64,000 bases of DNA from Halovulum marinum (GTDB lineage Bacteria > Pseudomonadota > Alphaproteobacteria > Rhodobacterales > Rhodobacteraceae): positions 62,001-126,000 of the forward strand of contig NZ_WIND01000009.1 of the NCBI RefSeq assembly GCF_009697225.1, in the 5' to 3' direction. The notes beneath the pieces are model-generated. The model was not told the DNA's origin. It saw only the letters and a list, made by a program, of their open reading frames with translations, and ran no database searches. Within the stretch, counting starts at the first letter, position 1; every line of letters starts with the position of its first letter. Of this stretch, positions 8,460-18,101 are shown piece by piece. The position numbers and the translations under genes are program-made.

Positions 8460-10436
8460 ATGCTCGACTATCTGGTTTCGGCGTTTTCGCCGCTGAACAT
8501 CGTGCTGGCGCTGCTGGGGGTGGCGGCGGGCACCGTGATCGGCTCGATCCCCGGGCTGACCGCGACGATGGCGGTGGCGGTGCTGGTGCCGATCACCTTC
8601 TCGATGGCGCCGGAAAGCGCGCTGATCCTGCTGGGCGCGATCTATACCGGTGCGATCTACGGCGGCGCCTATGCGGCGATCCTGCTGAACACGCCCGGCA
8701 CGCCCTCGGCCATCGGCACCACCTTCGACGGCTATCCCATGGCCAAGCGCGGCGACGGCGACCTGGCCGTGTCGATCGCCTGCCTGTCCTCGGTCGCGGG
8801 CGGGCTGGTCGGCGCGCTGGCGCTGCTGCTGCTGGCCCCGCCGCTGGCCGAGGCCGCGCTGGCCTTCGGCCCGGTGGAATACTTCTGGCTGGCGATCTTC
8901 GGCCTGTCGCTGATCGCGGCGCTGTCCACCGGGGATTTCCTGAAGGGCATGATCGGCGCCGCCTTCGGCCTGCTGCTAGCCACCATCGGCATTTCCGAGA
9001 CCAGCGCCGAGGTGCGCTTCACCTTCGGCTCGAACACGCTGCTGGGCGGGATCGAGATCGTCTCGGCGCTGATCGGACTCTACTGCATCCCGGTGCTGAT
9101 CAATCTGGTCGCCACCCCCGACCGGCACCTGGACGCACCGGCCGAGACCACGGGCTTCCGCCTGCCCGAGGCGTTCGCCGTGATGCTGCGCAACAAGTTC
9201 AACCTGGTGCGAAGCTCGGTGATCGGCACGCTGGTCGGCGCGCTGCCGGGCGCCGGCGGCTCGATCGCCGGGCTGGTCGCCTATTCCGAGGCCCGCCGCA
9301 CCGGCCGCGACGCGCCCCCTTATGGCGAGGGCAACCCCGGCGGCATCGTCGCCACCGAATCGGCCAACAACGCCACCGTGGGCGGCGGCTTCATCCCGAC
9401 CCTGGTGCTGGGCATTCCCGGCACCCCGCCCGACGCGGTGATCCTGGGCGCGTTGCTGGTGCAGGGCGTGCGCACCGGTCCGTCGCTGTTCTCGGACGGC
9501 TCGAACATCGTCTACACCTTCATCTTCGGCCTGTTCCTGGCGACGATCCTGATGCTGCCGGTGGGCCTGCTGATCGGCCGCTTCGCCTACGGCGCGATCT
9601 CGCGCGCGCCGAAGGCGGCGCTGGTGCCGGTGGTGGCGTTCATGACCGTGATCGGCGCGTTCGCGATCCGCAACTCGCTGGCCGACGTCGGCATCATGAT
9701 CATTCTCGGCGTGGTCGGCTGGCTGGCGACGCGCCGGGGCTTCTCGGTCTCGCCGATCGTGCTGGGGCTGATCCTGGGCCGGATCGCCGAGCAGGGCTTC
9801 GTGCAAAGCTGGACCATCGGCTCGGCGATCGGCAACGTCTGGGCGCAGTTCTTCGGCCGGCCGCTGTCGATGGTGATCATCGCGCTGACGCTGCTCAGCT
9901 TCCTCTACCCGTTCATGCCGCAGCTGCGCGTCTATCTCGCGCGCCGGAACGGCACCGCCCCGGCGAAGGAGACGGCGCCTCGCGCCCCCGGCCGCGCGAT
10001 CGGGCTGGAACTGGTCGCGCTGGGCGTCTTCGCCGCCATCGCCCTGCTGGTGATCGTCCAGTCCACCACGCTGAACCCCGAAGCGGCCGTATTCCCCCGC
10101 ACCGTCGCCATCGGCATGCTGGCGCTGTGCGCGCTGGCCGTGGCGCTGACCCTGCGGACCGGCCGCGCCACCCTGCCGGGCGAGATGCAGGGCATGGCCC
10201 GCCGCGCCACCGTGCCGGTCGCCATGCTGGTGGCGGTCGCGCTGATCCCGGTGCTCGGGTTCATGGTCGGCGGGCTGCTGATGGCCGCGGTGCTGATGCT
10301 GGCTGCGCAGCACGAACGCCTGTCCGCCGCCGGATGGGCCGCGCTGGCCGCCGGCGTCGGGCTGACGGTGGCGCTGTTCACCGTCGGCTTCCGCTCGGCG
10401 CTGAGCGTTCCGCTGCCCACCGGCGCGTTGTTCTGA
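8460..10436 (+). CDS. Tripartite tricarboxylate transporter permease, fused large (TctA) and small (TctB) subunits
   Basis: A 658-residue inner-membrane protein. Residues 1 to about 500 are a complete TctA-type permease, with the conserved GSIPGLTATMAVAVLVPITF and YGGAYAAILLNTPGTPSA signatures, a second PGAGGSIAGLVAYSEAR repeat and about 11 membrane segments. After a charged linker near residue 500 (NGTAPAKETAPRAPGRA) the last 150 residues form four hydrophobic segments of TctB type. The two subunits are usually separate genes (F and G in the sulfolactate slcHFG systems), so this is a fusion in the order large-small. It works with the slcH binding protein in sodium- or proton-driven uptake, probably of sulfolactate. 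Confidence 0.85.
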   Translation: MLDYLVSAFSPLNIVLALLGVAAGTVIGSIPGLTATMAVAVLVPITFSMAPESALILLGAIYTGAIYGGAYAAILLNTPGTPSAIGTTFDGYPMAKRGDGDLAVSIACLSSVAGGLVGALALLLLAPPLAEAALAFGPVEYFWLAIFGLSLIAALSTGDFLKGMIGAAFGLLLATIGISETSAEVRFTFGSNTLLGGIEIVSALIGLYCIPVLINLVATPDRHLDAPAETTGFRLPEAFAVMLRNKFNLVRSSVIGTLVGALPGAGGSIAGLVAYSEARRTGRDAPPYGEGNPGGIVATESANNATVGGGFIPTLVLGIPGTPPDAVILGALLVQGVRTGPSLFSDGSNIVYTFIFGLFLATILMLPVGLLIGRFAYGAISRAPKAALVPVVAFMTVIGAFAIRNSLADVGIMIILGVVGWLATRRGFSVSPIVLGLILGRIAEQGFVQSWTIGSAIGNVWAQFFGRPLSMVIIALTLLSFLYPFMPQLRVYLARRNGTAPAKETAPRAPGRAIGLELVALGVFAAIALLVIVQSTTLNPEAAVFPRTVAIGMLALCALAVALTLRTGRATLPGEMQGMARRATVPVAMLVAVALIPVLGFMVGGLLMAAVLMLAAQHERLSAAGWAALAAGVGLTVALFTVGFRSALSVPLPTGALF

Positions 10437-10453
10437 TCCGTGGAAAGGACCCC

Positions 10454-11470
10454 ATGACACCGACGACAACCGCCGCCGCCAGCGCCGCCGCGCGGCTCTG
10501 GCCGGGCCTGCTGGTCTGCGGGCTGATCGCGCTGGCCGCGCAGTTCCTGTCCGACCACTACGGCGCGCCGGCGATGCTGATGGCGCTGCTGCTGGGCCTG
10601 TCGATGCACTTCCTGGTCGAGGACGGCCAGCGCAGCGCGCCCGGCATCACCTTCGCCTCGAAGACGGTGCTGCGGCTTGGCGTGGCGCTGCTGGGCGCGC
10701 GGATCAGCTTCGAGGTGTTCGCGGAACTGGGCTGGGGCGTGATCGCGCTGATCGTCGGCGCCCTGCTGGCGACGGTGGTCGTCGGCTTTGTCGGTGCGCG
10801 CTCGCTGGGCCGGGGCTGGCGGCTGGCGGTCCTGACCAGCGGCTCGGTGGCGATCTGCGGGGCGTCCGCCGCCATGGCGATCGCCGCGGTGCTGCCGCGC
10901 AACGAGTTCTCCGAGCGCAATCTCAGCTTCACCGTCTTCGGCGTCACGCTGCTGTCCACCGTCGCCATGGTCGCCTACCCGATCGTCGCGCAGGCGCTGG
11001 GGCTGTCGGACATCGCGGCGGGCGTGTTCCTGGGCGGCACGATCCACGACGTGGCGCAGGTGGTCGGCGCGGGCTTCTCGGTTTCGGATACGGTGGGCGA
11101 GACCTCGACCACGGTGAAGCTGATCCGGGTGTCGATGCTGGCGCCGTTCGTGCTGATCCTGACGCTGGTGATGCGCCGTGCCGGGCTGGCCGAGGTCACC
11201 GGTGGCAAGGCGCCGCCGATCGTGCCCGGCTTCGTGCTGGCGTTCCTGGTGCTGGCGATCGCGAACTCGGTCGGGCTGGTGCCCGCTGCCGTTCAGTCGG
11301 TGCTGTGGGCGCTGTCGAAATGGGCGATGCTGACCGCGATCGCCGCCGTCGGCGTGAAGACCGAACTGAAGCGCATCGCCCAGATCCCGCCGCAGTCGGT
11401 CGTGCTGATCCTGGCCGAGACGCTGTTCATCGCCGGCTTCGTGCTGCTGGGCGCGCTCTGGCTGTTCTGA
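10454..11470 (+). CDS. YeiH/UPF0324-family membrane protein, probable sulfite/sulfate exporter
   Basis: A 338-residue integral membrane protein with about ten hydrophobic segments. The conserved UPF0324 stretches RLGVALLGARISF, GSVAICGASAAMAIAAVLP and GTIHDVAQVVGAGF are present. Members of this family sit in sulfolactate and cysteate operons, where SuyZ is proposed to export the sulfite or sulfate released by desulfonation; here it is the last gene before a strong terminator. The start ATG follows GGAAAGGA with normal spacing, 17 bases after the permease stop. The transported ion is inference from the locus. Confidence 0.8.
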   Translation: MTPTTTAAASAAARLWPGLLVCGLIALAAQFLSDHYGAPAMLMALLLGLSMHFLVEDGQRSAPGITFASKTVLRLGVALLGARISFEVFAELGWGVIALIVGALLATVVVGFVGARSLGRGWRLAVLTSGSVAICGASAAMAIAAVLPRNEFSERNLSFTVFGVTLLSTVAMVAYPIVAQALGLSDIAAGVFLGGTIHDVAQVVGAGFSVSDTVGETSTTVKLIRVSMLAPFVLILTLVMRRAGLAEVTGGKAPPIVPGFVLAFLVLAIANSVGLVPAAVQSVLWALSKWAMLTAIAAVGVKTELKRIAQIPPQSVVLILAETLFIAGFVLLGALWLF

Positions 11471-11487
11471 GACGCAGCAGGGAATGA

Positions 11488-11513
11488 AAAAGGCGCCCCG
11501 GAGGGCGCCTTTT
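11488..11513. terminator. Bidirectional terminator between the sulfolactate operon and tRNA-Pro
   Basis: AAAAGGCGCC, a 6-base loop and GGCGCCTTTT form a perfect stem with T runs in both directions. It ends the plus-strand operon and the minus-strand tRNA transcript. Confidence 0.85.
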
Positions 11514-11519
11514 CTCATC

Positions 11520-11596
11520 TGGTCGGAGTGGCGAGATTCGAACTCACGACCCCTGCCTCCCGAAGACAGTGCTCTACCAGGCTGAGCTACACTCCG
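11520..11596 (-). tRNA. tRNA-Pro (anticodon CGG)
   Basis: A 77-base tRNA on the minus strand. The acceptor stem is CGGAGTG/CACTCCG with discriminator A and an encoded CCA end (TGG at 11520-11522 on the plus strand). The anticodon stem is CTGTC/GGCAG with loop TTCGGGA, giving anticodon CGG, which reads CCG proline codons. The T loop TTCGAAT and D arm GCTC/GAGC are normal. Confidence 0.95.
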
Positions 11597-11611
11597 ACCG
11601 TGGCAGGTCGA

Positions 11612-12601
11612 TTATACGTCCGGCGGCGGGTTTGCAAGGGGGGATTCAGGCCCCCGGCGCCGTCCCAGCAGGATGCCGATCCGCGGCAGGGTCCCGGTGT
11701 CCTGGCGCAGGTGCAGCGTGCGCAGCACCGGCCGGGTGAACGAGGCTTTCGGCCTGCCCTCGCGCCAGAGGATGTAGATGCCGCTGCCGATGATGATCGC
11801 CGCGCCCAGCACCACGTTCGCCTCGGGGCGCTCGTCGAAGAAGATCGCGCCGTAGGCGCTGGCCCACAGGATCTGGCTGTACTGCATCGGCGCGACCACC
11901 CCCGCCTCGCTGCGGCGGTAGGCATGGATGATCAGCACCGTGCCCAGCGCCCCCATCACCGCCACCGCCGCGACCATGCCCAGGTCCAGCGCCGGCATCG
12001 GCCGGTAGACGAAGGGCAGCGCCGCGCCCATGACCACGAAGTTCGCCGCCATCGGGTACAGCAGCAGCACCACGCCGCGCTCGCCGTTGCCCAGGCGGCG
12101 CACGATCAGCGCGGCCAGCGCGCTGCCGGTCGCCGCGGTCAGCGCGGCAAGGTGGCCCAGCGACAGCGGGTTGGCGCCCGGCTGCAGCACCACCATCACC
12201 CCGATGAAGCCGGCGATGACGGCGATCACCCGGCGCAGGCGGATCGTCTCGCCCAGCATCGGCACCGCCAGCAGGGTGATGATCAGCGGAGCCGCGAACA
12301 GGATCGCGTAGGTCTGCGCCAGTGGCAACACCGAGAAGGCGTAGAACGCGCACAGCCCGGTGACGACGGTCGCCGCCGTGCGCAGCACGGTCCAGCCCGG
12401 ATGCCTCGGGCGCAGGTTGGCGTCGGTGCGGTCCCCCAGAAGGGCGATGGTGACCACCGGAAAGCCGAACAGCACCGAAAAGAAGATTATCTGGACCGGC
12501 GAATAGGTCGCGCCCAGCGTCTTCACCAGCACGTCGTGCGTGGCGAAGACGCCGAACGCCAGCAGCGCGATCACCGCGCCGGCGTGGCCACCCTTCAGCA
12601 C
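11612..12601 (-). CDS. EamA/DMT-superfamily permease
   Basis: About 329 residues with ten predicted membrane helices arranged as two EamA repeats; ATHDVLVKTLGATYSPVQII opens the first helix pair and QYSQILWASAYGAIFFDE marks the second repeat. It is a drug/metabolite transporter-type exporter of unknown substrate. The GTG at 12601, eight bases after the leuB stop, gives the usual short lead before the first helix; an ATG at 12637 would overlap leuB by 29 bases. The C-terminal 40 residues are basic and cytoplasmic. It follows leuB closely and may be cotranscribed with it. Confidence 0.8.
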   Translation of the reverse strand: MLKGGHAGAVIALLAFGVFATHDVLVKTLGATYSPVQIIFFSVLFGFPVVTIALLGDRTDANLRPRHPGWTVLRTAATVVTGLCAFYAFSVLPLAQTYAILFAAPLIITLLAVPMLGETIRLRRVIAVIAGFIGVMVVLQPGANPLSLGHLAALTAATGSALAALIVRRLGNGERGVVLLLYPMAANFVVMGAALPFVYRPMPALDLGMVAAVAVMGALGTVLIIHAYRRSEAGVVAPMQYSQILWASAYGAIFFDERPEANVVLGAAIIIGSGIYILWREGRPKASFTRPVLRTLHLRQDTGTLPRIGILLGRRRGPESPLANPPPDV

Positions 12602-12608
12602 GCCCGCG

Positions 12609-13703
12609 TCAGGCGTCGAGCGCGGCGACGATCGCATCGCCCATCTCGGAGGTCGAGACCGGCGCGCGGCCTTCCTCGCCGATCAGGTCGGCGGTGCGCA
12701 GGCCCTGCGCCAGCACGGTGTTGATCGCGGCTTCGAGCCTGTCGGCCTCGGCGCCCATGTCGAAGGAATAGCGCAGCGCCATGGCGAAGCTGAGGATGCA
12801 GGCGATCGGGTTCGCCTTGCCCTGCCCGGCGATGTCCGGGGCCGAGCCGTGCACCGGCTCGTACAGCGCCTTGGGCCGGCCGTTCGCCATCGGCGCGCCG
12901 AGGCTGGCCGAGGGCAGCATGCCCAGGCTGCCGGTCAGCATCGCCGCCAGATCGGACAGCAGGTCGCCGAACAGGTTGTCGGTCACGATCACGTCGAACT
13001 GCTTCGGCCAGCGGGTCAGCTGCATCGCGCCGGCGTCGGCATACATGTGCGAAAGCTCGACGTCCGGATACGCGGTGTCGCCGATCTTCTGCACCACCTC
13101 GCGCCACAGCACGCCCGATTCCATCACGTTGGCCTTTTCCATCGAACACAGCTTGTTGCTGCGCTTGCGCGCCATCTCGAAGCCGGAGCGGGCGACGCGC
13201 TCGATCTCGGATTCGGTGTAACGCTGGGTGTTGATGCCGACGCGCTCGTTGCCTTCGTTGATGATCCCGCGCGGCTCGCCGAAATAGACGCCGCTGGTCA
13301 GTTCGCGGATGATCATGATGTCCAGACCCGCCACCACGTCCTTCTTCAGCGACGAAAAGTCGGCCAGCGCGTCGAAGCACTGCGCCGGGCGCAGGTTGGC
13401 GTAGAGGTCCATTTCCTTGCGCAGGCGCAGCAGGCCGCGCTCGGGCTTCACCGAGAAGTCGAGCGCGTCGTACTTCGGGCCGCCCACCGCGCCCAGCAGG
13501 ACGGCGTCGACCTCCTGCGCACGGGCCATGGTGTCGTCGTGCAGCGGCGTGCCGTGCTTGTCGTAGGCGCAGCCGCCGACCAGATCCTCGGATACCTCGA
13601 AGTCCTGTCCCCGCGCGTTGAACCAGTCGATGACCTTGCGCACCTCGGCCATCACTTCGGGGCCGATGCCGTCGCCGGGCAGGATGAGAAGGGTCTTGGT
13701 CAT
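12609..13703 (-). CDS. leuB: 3-isopropylmalate dehydrogenase
   Basis: A 364-residue NAD-dependent dehydrogenase that oxidises and decarboxylates 3-isopropylmalate to 2-oxoisocaproate in leucine synthesis. It begins [18 protein letters not shown] and has the substrate-binding arginines in [15 protein letters not shown], the [12 protein letters not shown] motif, the metal-binding DAGAMQL stretch and the NAD-binding [14 protein letters not shown]. Length is normal. GGGAG lies seven bases before the ATG. It lies downstream of leuC and leuD on the same strand, separated from leuD by an accessory gene pair. Confidence 0.96.
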   Translation of the reverse strand: MTKTLLILPGDGIGPEVMAEVRKVIDWFNARGQDFEVSEDLVGGCAYDKHGTPLHDDTMARAQEVDAVLLGAVGGPKYDALDFSVKPERGLLRLRKEMDLYANLRPAQCFDALADFSSLKKDVVAGLDIMIIRELTSGVYFGEPRGIINEGNERVGINTQRYTESEIERVARSGFEMARKRSNKLCSMEKANVMESGVLWREVVQKIGDTAYPDVELSHMYADAGAMQLTRWPKQFDVIVTDNLFGDLLSDLAAMLTGSLGMLPSASLGAPMANGRPKALYEPVHGSAPDIAGQGKANPIACILSFAMALRYSFDMGAEADRLEAAINTVLAQGLRTADLIGEEGRAPVSTSEMGDAIVAALDA

Positions 13704-13863
13704 GGAGCGGCTCCCGCTGAATGTGATCAGCTTCGCGTAGCCATTTGTGCGGGGGTGGTCAAGGAAGCGTCCCCTGCGTCAGGTGCGGACGCAGAGGCCG
13801 GCCATTCCGCGCTCCGGCCGGCCGGGCAGAGCGGTTGCGCTGCGCCTCGCGCCGGGTCGCGGG

Positions 13864-13884
13864 CCGAAGATGCGCGATCTTCGG
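13864..13884. repeat. REP-like palindrome in the leuB upstream region
   Basis: CCGAAGAT, a 5-base loop and ATCTTCGG form a perfect 8-bp hairpin in the 285-base gap between leuB and the nuclease gene. It is flanked by further GC-rich short repeats and resembles in layout the palindrome pair at 35248-35294. The rest of this gap contains nothing else I can name. Confidence 0.45.
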
Positions 13885-13988
13885 GGTCACGCCGCACCCC
13901 CGGCTGTCCACCTGTTCCAAAGGCCGGTGCCGATGTTCCGCCCCGACCCCGACGACGCGGCGTCCGGTCGCCTGCCGGCGGCCAGGGC

Positions 13989-15125
13989 TCAGGGCAACAC
14001 CACGTCCACCCAGACCAGCCGGTGGTCCGAGGCCGCGGCCGCCGCGTCGTGATCCGCCTCGCCGGGGGCCGGCCAGAACACGCCGGCGTCCTCGACCGCA
14101 AGCGACGCCGCCGGCAGAACGTAGTCGACCCGCAGATTGCCCGGCCCGCGATCCTCGCGCCAGTCGGCTGTGTCCAGCGCCGCCGGGCCGGCATGCCGCC
14201 GGTTCGGCCCCGCCTGATCCGCGGCAGCGGCGACGCCGCCGGCACTGCGCGGGGCGGAATCCTGCACCGCCGGGTGATCGAGCAGCGCCCGGACCGCCGC
14301 GCGCCGGCCGTCGCCGTCGAACGGGTCGGCGTTCAGATCGCCCAGCAGCACGAACGGGGCGTCGGTCCGGCTGGCCTGCCGCCCCTGGTCGTCGGTCGGC
14401 GCCCAGCCGTCGAGATAGGCCAGCCAGAAGCCGATCTCGTCGCGGTTCCGCAGCCCGTTCAGGTCCTCGGGCCCGTCGAACACCGGCGGCGTCGGGTGCG
14501 ACGCGAACAGGCGCAGCGGCCCGGCCGGAGTCTCGACCGCGACATCCCAGTGCGATTTCGACGACAGCCGCATCGCCGCCTGCGCCTCGGCCGAGGGAAA
14601 CGGCTCGCCGCCTTCGGTCCGCGGCAGGGTCGCGCCGGGCAGGTCCGCCCAGCGCAGCGCCTGGAAGGTGCGGGTGCCGTCCGCGTCGATCGGGTGCCGC
14701 GACAGCACCGCCATCGCGTACTGGCCCGGATAGTTGCCGTAGCCGAAGGCGTCTCCGGGGCCGGTCGCCGCGCCGTCGCCGTCCAGGTCCAGCCCGCTGG
14801 GCAGCCCGGTGTTGGACGGCGCCGCGAACAGGTGCGGGTAGTCGATGCCGTCCGGACCCGTGGCCAGCAGATCGCGGAATGCGCGCAGCGCCGCCGCGCC
14901 GCCGTCATAGTCGAACTCGTTCACCAGCAGCACGTCGGGCCGGACGCGGCGGATCACCGTCGCCACCGCATCGATCTGCGCATCCCCCTTGCGCAGCTCC
15001 TTCAGCAGCACCCCCGGCCCCGAGCGGCTGAGCGCGGCGTTGTAGGTCGCGATCCGAAGCGTCTCGGCCCACGCGGGGCCGGCGACCAGCACCGCCGCCG
15101 CGACCAGTGCCGGCGCCCACCTCAT
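13989..15125 (-). CDS. Secreted endonuclease/exonuclease/phosphatase-fold protein
   Basis: A 378-residue exported hydrolase. Residues 1-20 form a signal peptide (MRWAPALVAAAVLVAGPAWA). The mature protein has the EEP-fold motifs: IATYNAALS at the start, NEFDYDGG with the metal-binding Glu, the catalytic GDLNADPF, and the terminal SDHRLVWVDV with the catalytic His. An acidic insert DLDGDGAATGPGDAFG may bind calcium. It starts inside the stop codon of the upstream membrane-protein gene (ATGA overlap), so the two are translationally coupled. The family includes nucleases and phosphodiesterases; the true substrate is unknown. Confidence 0.8.
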   Translation of the reverse strand: MRWAPALVAAAVLVAGPAWAETLRIATYNAALSRSGPGVLLKELRKGDAQIDAVATVIRRVRPDVLLVNEFDYDGGAAALRAFRDLLATGPDGIDYPHLFAAPSNTGLPSGLDLDGDGAATGPGDAFGYGNYPGQYAMAVLSRHPIDADGTRTFQALRWADLPGATLPRTEGGEPFPSAEAQAAMRLSSKSHWDVAVETPAGPLRLFASHPTPPVFDGPEDLNGLRNRDEIGFWLAYLDGWAPTDDQGRQASRTDAPFVLLGDLNADPFDGDGRRAAVRALLDHPAVQDSAPRSAGGVAAAADQAGPNRRHAGPAALDTADWREDRGPGNLRVDYVLPAASLAVEDAGVFWPAPGEADHDAAAAASDHRLVWVDVVLP

Positions 15126-15922
15126 ATCGCGCGCGTGCGCCGCACGAGATAGGCCACCTTCAGCACCGCCGCGCCGCGGATCACCATCGAGCCGGCGCCG
15201 AACGCCCAGAACGTCAGGCCCCAGACGAATGGCTGGTAATTCGACAGCACCGACGGGTCGAACCAGCCGCCGGCCCGCGACAGCAGCACCGGCAGCAGGT
15301 ACAGGAACGCCAGCCCCGCCAGCACGTTGACCATGCCGTCGCGGTTCAGGCGCCGCTCGACGTCGCGGCCGTAGCCGGGCTCGAAGGTCGGCAGGTTGAT
15401 CCAGAGGTTGAAATCGCGCCGCCCGACCGGCCAGTGGAAGATCCAGAGCAGCGCCGCGAAGAACAGCATCGACGCGAAGGTGACGATGAAGCTGACCGCC
15501 GCGCCGCGCGTGATCAGCAACTCGAACGCCGGATCCTCGCCGGCGGCGATGGTGCTGCGGGCGATCCGCACCGGGCTGGCGGGGAAATCCAGCGCCGCGA
15601 CCGCCCGGTCGGCGAACGCGAGCACCTCGGCCGAGAAATTGTCCTGCCCCTCGATCGCGCGCGCCAGGAACACGAGGCACAGCACCTGCACCGAGAACGC
15701 GATGAAGCGGACGCGGTTGTAGGGCGGCGCGAAGCGGAAATCGATCAGGCCGGGGTGGGTCGAGGCGTATTCGAAGACCGTGAATGCTGCCGCGATCCCG
15801 GCGACGATCAACGAGATTTCCTGGCTGGCGACGCTGGCCCCGGGCAGCAGGAACGCCGGCGCGACGATGATCAGCACGACCAGCAGCGCACGGGCGCCGG
15901 CGCCGAGCAGGCGCGCGATCAT
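15122..15922 (-). CDS. Conserved integral membrane protein
   Basis: A 266-residue protein with about six hydrophobic segments: one near residues 10-28, one near 35-50, one near 75-90, a pair near 140-162, one near 195-215 and one near 230-250. A periplasmic or cytoplasmic section between residues 90 and 135 is mixed and acidic. No family motif is recognised. It is coupled by a 4-base stop/start overlap to the secreted nuclease-fold gene, so the two products probably act together. It lies 42 bases downstream of leuD on the same strand. Confidence 0.65.
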   Translation of the reverse strand: MIARLLGAGARALLVVLIIVAPAFLLPGASVASQEISLIVAGIAAAFTVFEYASTHPGLIDFRFAPPYNRVRFIAFSVQVLCLVFLARAIEGQDNFSAEVLAFADRAVAALDFPASPVRIARSTIAAGEDPAFELLITRGAAVSFIVTFASMLFFAALLWIFHWPVGRRDFNLWINLPTFEPGYGRDVERRLNRDGMVNVLAGLAFLYLLPVLLSRAGGWFDPSVLSNYQPFVWGLTFWAFGAGSMVIRGAAVLKVAYLVRRTRAI

Positions 15923-15964
15923 CCCGCCGCCCCTGCGCCGGAGGCGGTCAGGCAGCCGTCGGCG

Positions 15965-16570
15965 TCAGGCCCACGGCCGCTGTGCAGAATAGCTTTCCTC
16001 GAACCGGCCAATCGCAGTCTCGTTCTTTAATGTCAGCCCGATGTCGTCAAGGCCGTTCAAAAGGCACTCCTTCTTGAACGGATCCACGTCGAACGCGATC
16101 TTGCCGCCGTCGGGGCCAGAAATGGTCTGGTCTTCAAGGTTCACGGTCAGAACGGCGTTGGCGCCGCGTTCGGCGTCGTCCATCAGCTTGTCCACGTCTT
16201 CCTGGGGCAGAGTGATCGGAAGGATGCCGTTCTTGAAACAGTTGTTGTAAAAAATATCCGCGAATGAGGGCGCAATGACACAGCGGATGCCGAAGTCGAG
16301 CAGCGCCCAGGGTGCGTGTTCGCGGCTGGAGCCGCAGCCGAAATTGTCGCCGGCGACAAGGATCCGGGCATCGCGATAGGCAGGCTGGTTCAGCACGAAA
16401 TCCGGCTTCTCGTTGCCGTCGTCGTCGAAACGCATCTCGTCGAACAGGTTCACGCCCAGGCCGGTGCGCTTGATCGTCTTCAGGAACTGCTTCGGAATGA
16501 TCATGTCGGTATCGACGTTGACCATCGGCAGCGGTGCCGCGACGCCGGTCAGGGTGGTGAACTTGTCCAT
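15965..16570 (-). CDS. leuD: 3-isopropylmalate dehydratase small subunit
   Basis: A 201-residue swivelling domain partner of LeuC; together they isomerise 2-isopropylmalate to 3-isopropylmalate. The start [20 protein letters not shown], the conserved [15 protein letters not shown], and the substrate-loop motif [17 protein letters not shown] are all present. Length matches the family. The cyclopropane synthase gene lies between leuC and leuD, so the two subunits are not adjacent as in many bacteria. Confidence 0.96.
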   Translation of the reverse strand: MDKFTTLTGVAAPLPMVNVDTDMIIPKQFLKTIKRTGLGVNLFDEMRFDDDGNEKPDFVLNQPAYRDARILVAGDNFGCGSSREHAPWALLDFGIRCVIAPSFADIFYNNCFKNGILPITLPQEDVDKLMDDAERGANAVLTVNLEDQTISGPDGGKIAFDVDPFKKECLLNGLDDIGLTLKNETAIGRFEESYSAQRPWA

Positions 16571-16697
16571 GTGCTGTCGTCCCTCGATCACTGTGGCCGC
16601 GCCGGGCGCCCGCGCCTGAAGCCTGCGCCCGGAACGGCGCCCGGTCCGGCCAATCCCGGCGGTTCTACCCCCGGGGCCAAACAGGCGCAAGCCACGC

Positions 16698-17999
16698 CTA
16701 TTCCGCCGCCCGGCCCAGCGCCTGCGGCCCGGCGCGCCGGAACGCGGCGTCGGTCGAGGCCAGCAGCCGCTCGACCACCGCGGCCTCGCGCTCGCGGTAG
16801 CGTGCCTCGGCCTCCTCGAGGTAGTTGCGCGTGATCGGCACCGCGTCCCGGCTGCGCCCGAGCTGCATCTGGTAGACCAGGTTGTTGCCGTGCGAGAAGG
16901 TGTACTGGCACGCGGTCAGGTAGAAGTCCCACATCCGCGCGAACCGCTCGCCGTATTCATCGACCACCTCGTCGCGCACCACCTCGAAGTTCTCGCCCCA
17001 CGCCCGCAGCGTGCGGGCGTAGTGGATCCGCAGCAGTTCGGTGTCGAGCGGCCACAGTCCGGATTTCTCGACCGCGGCGGCGGAGTCCGAGATCGCCGGA
17101 ATGCTGCCGCCCGGAAAGATGTACTTGCGCAGGAACGGCGAGGTCTGCCGTGGCGCCATCCGCGCCGAAATCGAGTGGATCAGCGCCACACCGTCGGGCG
17201 TCAGCCGATCATGCACGACCTGGAAATACCGCTCCAGCGATGCCGGGCCGACATGTTCCAGCATGCCGACCGACACGATCCGGTCGAAGCTTTCGGTCAC
17301 GTCGCGGTAGTCGCGCAATACAAAGCGGACCTTGCCGGACAGACTGGCCGCCTCGGCCCGGGCCTGGGCGACCGCCAGCTGTTCCTCGGCCAGGGTGATG
17401 CCGACCACCTCGACGTCCGCGACCGCCGCGAGATACAGCGCCATGCCGCCCCAGCCGCAGCCGATGTCCAGCACCCGCTGGCCCGGCGTCAGGTTCAGCT
17501 TGGCGGCGATGTGGCGCTTTTTCGCCGTCTGCGCCTGTTCCAGCGTGGCGTCGTCGTTCTCGAAATAGGCGCAGGAGTACTGCATGTCCCGGTCCAGCCA
17601 GCGGCGGTAGAAGGCGTTGCCGAGATCGTAGTGCCGCGCCGCGTTGCGCCGGGCCTCCCAGGGGGCGTTGACCTCCATCGTGCGGCGCAGCAGCCAGGCC
17701 AGCTTGGCCATCACCGGCCCGGGCTTCTTGTCGAAGGCGGCCTGGTTGGCGTGATAGATCTCGAACAGGTCCGAAAGCCGGCCCTGATCCAGCACCAGGC
17801 GGCCGTCCATGTAGGCTTCGGCGATGGCGAGTTCGGGGTCGCGCAGCACCTTGCGGTCGAACCCGGGCGCGGTCAGCCGCACGGTGATCGCCGGTCCGGC
17901 GATATCGCCGCTGAACACCTGACGGGAGCCGTCGGGACCGATCAGCGTGACGCTCCCGACCTTCACGGCCCTGTCGAGCAGCGTAGTGAAGAACCCCAT
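16698..17999 (-). CDS. cfa: Cyclopropane-fatty-acyl-phospholipid synthase
   Basis: A 433-residue SAM-dependent enzyme that adds a methylene bridge to unsaturated acyl chains of membrane phospholipids. It has the N-terminal SCP2-like lid (about residues 1-100), the [20 protein letters not shown] substrate region, the SAM-binding motif [16 protein letters not shown], and the C-terminal cysteine region [16 protein letters not shown]. The ATG at 17999 was preferred over an upstream start because GGGGG lies at good distance. Inserted between leuC and leuD; no functional link to leucine synthesis is evident. Confidence 0.9.
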   Translation of the reverse strand: MGFFTTLLDRAVKVGSVTLIGPDGSRQVFSGDIAGPAITVRLTAPGFDRKVLRDPELAIAEAYMDGRLVLDQGRLSDLFEIYHANQAAFDKKPGPVMAKLAWLLRRTMEVNAPWEARRNAARHYDLGNAFYRRWLDRDMQYSCAYFENDDATLEQAQTAKKRHIAAKLNLTPGQRVLDIGCGWGGMALYLAAVADVEVVGITLAEEQLAVAQARAEAASLSGKVRFVLRDYRDVTESFDRIVSVGMLEHVGPASLERYFQVVHDRLTPDGVALIHSISARMAPRQTSPFLRKYIFPGGSIPAISDSAAAVEKSGLWPLDTELLRIHYARTLRAWGENFEVVRDEVVDEYGERFARMWDFYLTACQYTFSHGNNLVYQMQLGRSRDAVPITRNYLEEAEARYREREAAVVERLLASTDAAFRRAGPQALGRAAE

Positions 18000-18101
18000 C
18001 AGACACCCCCGGCACTTGACAAGCACCCGATATTACCAATCTCGCACGGTTTTTGAATACCCTTAAGGGGTTACCATGCGCGGGGTGGCGGGGTTCCGGC
18101 C

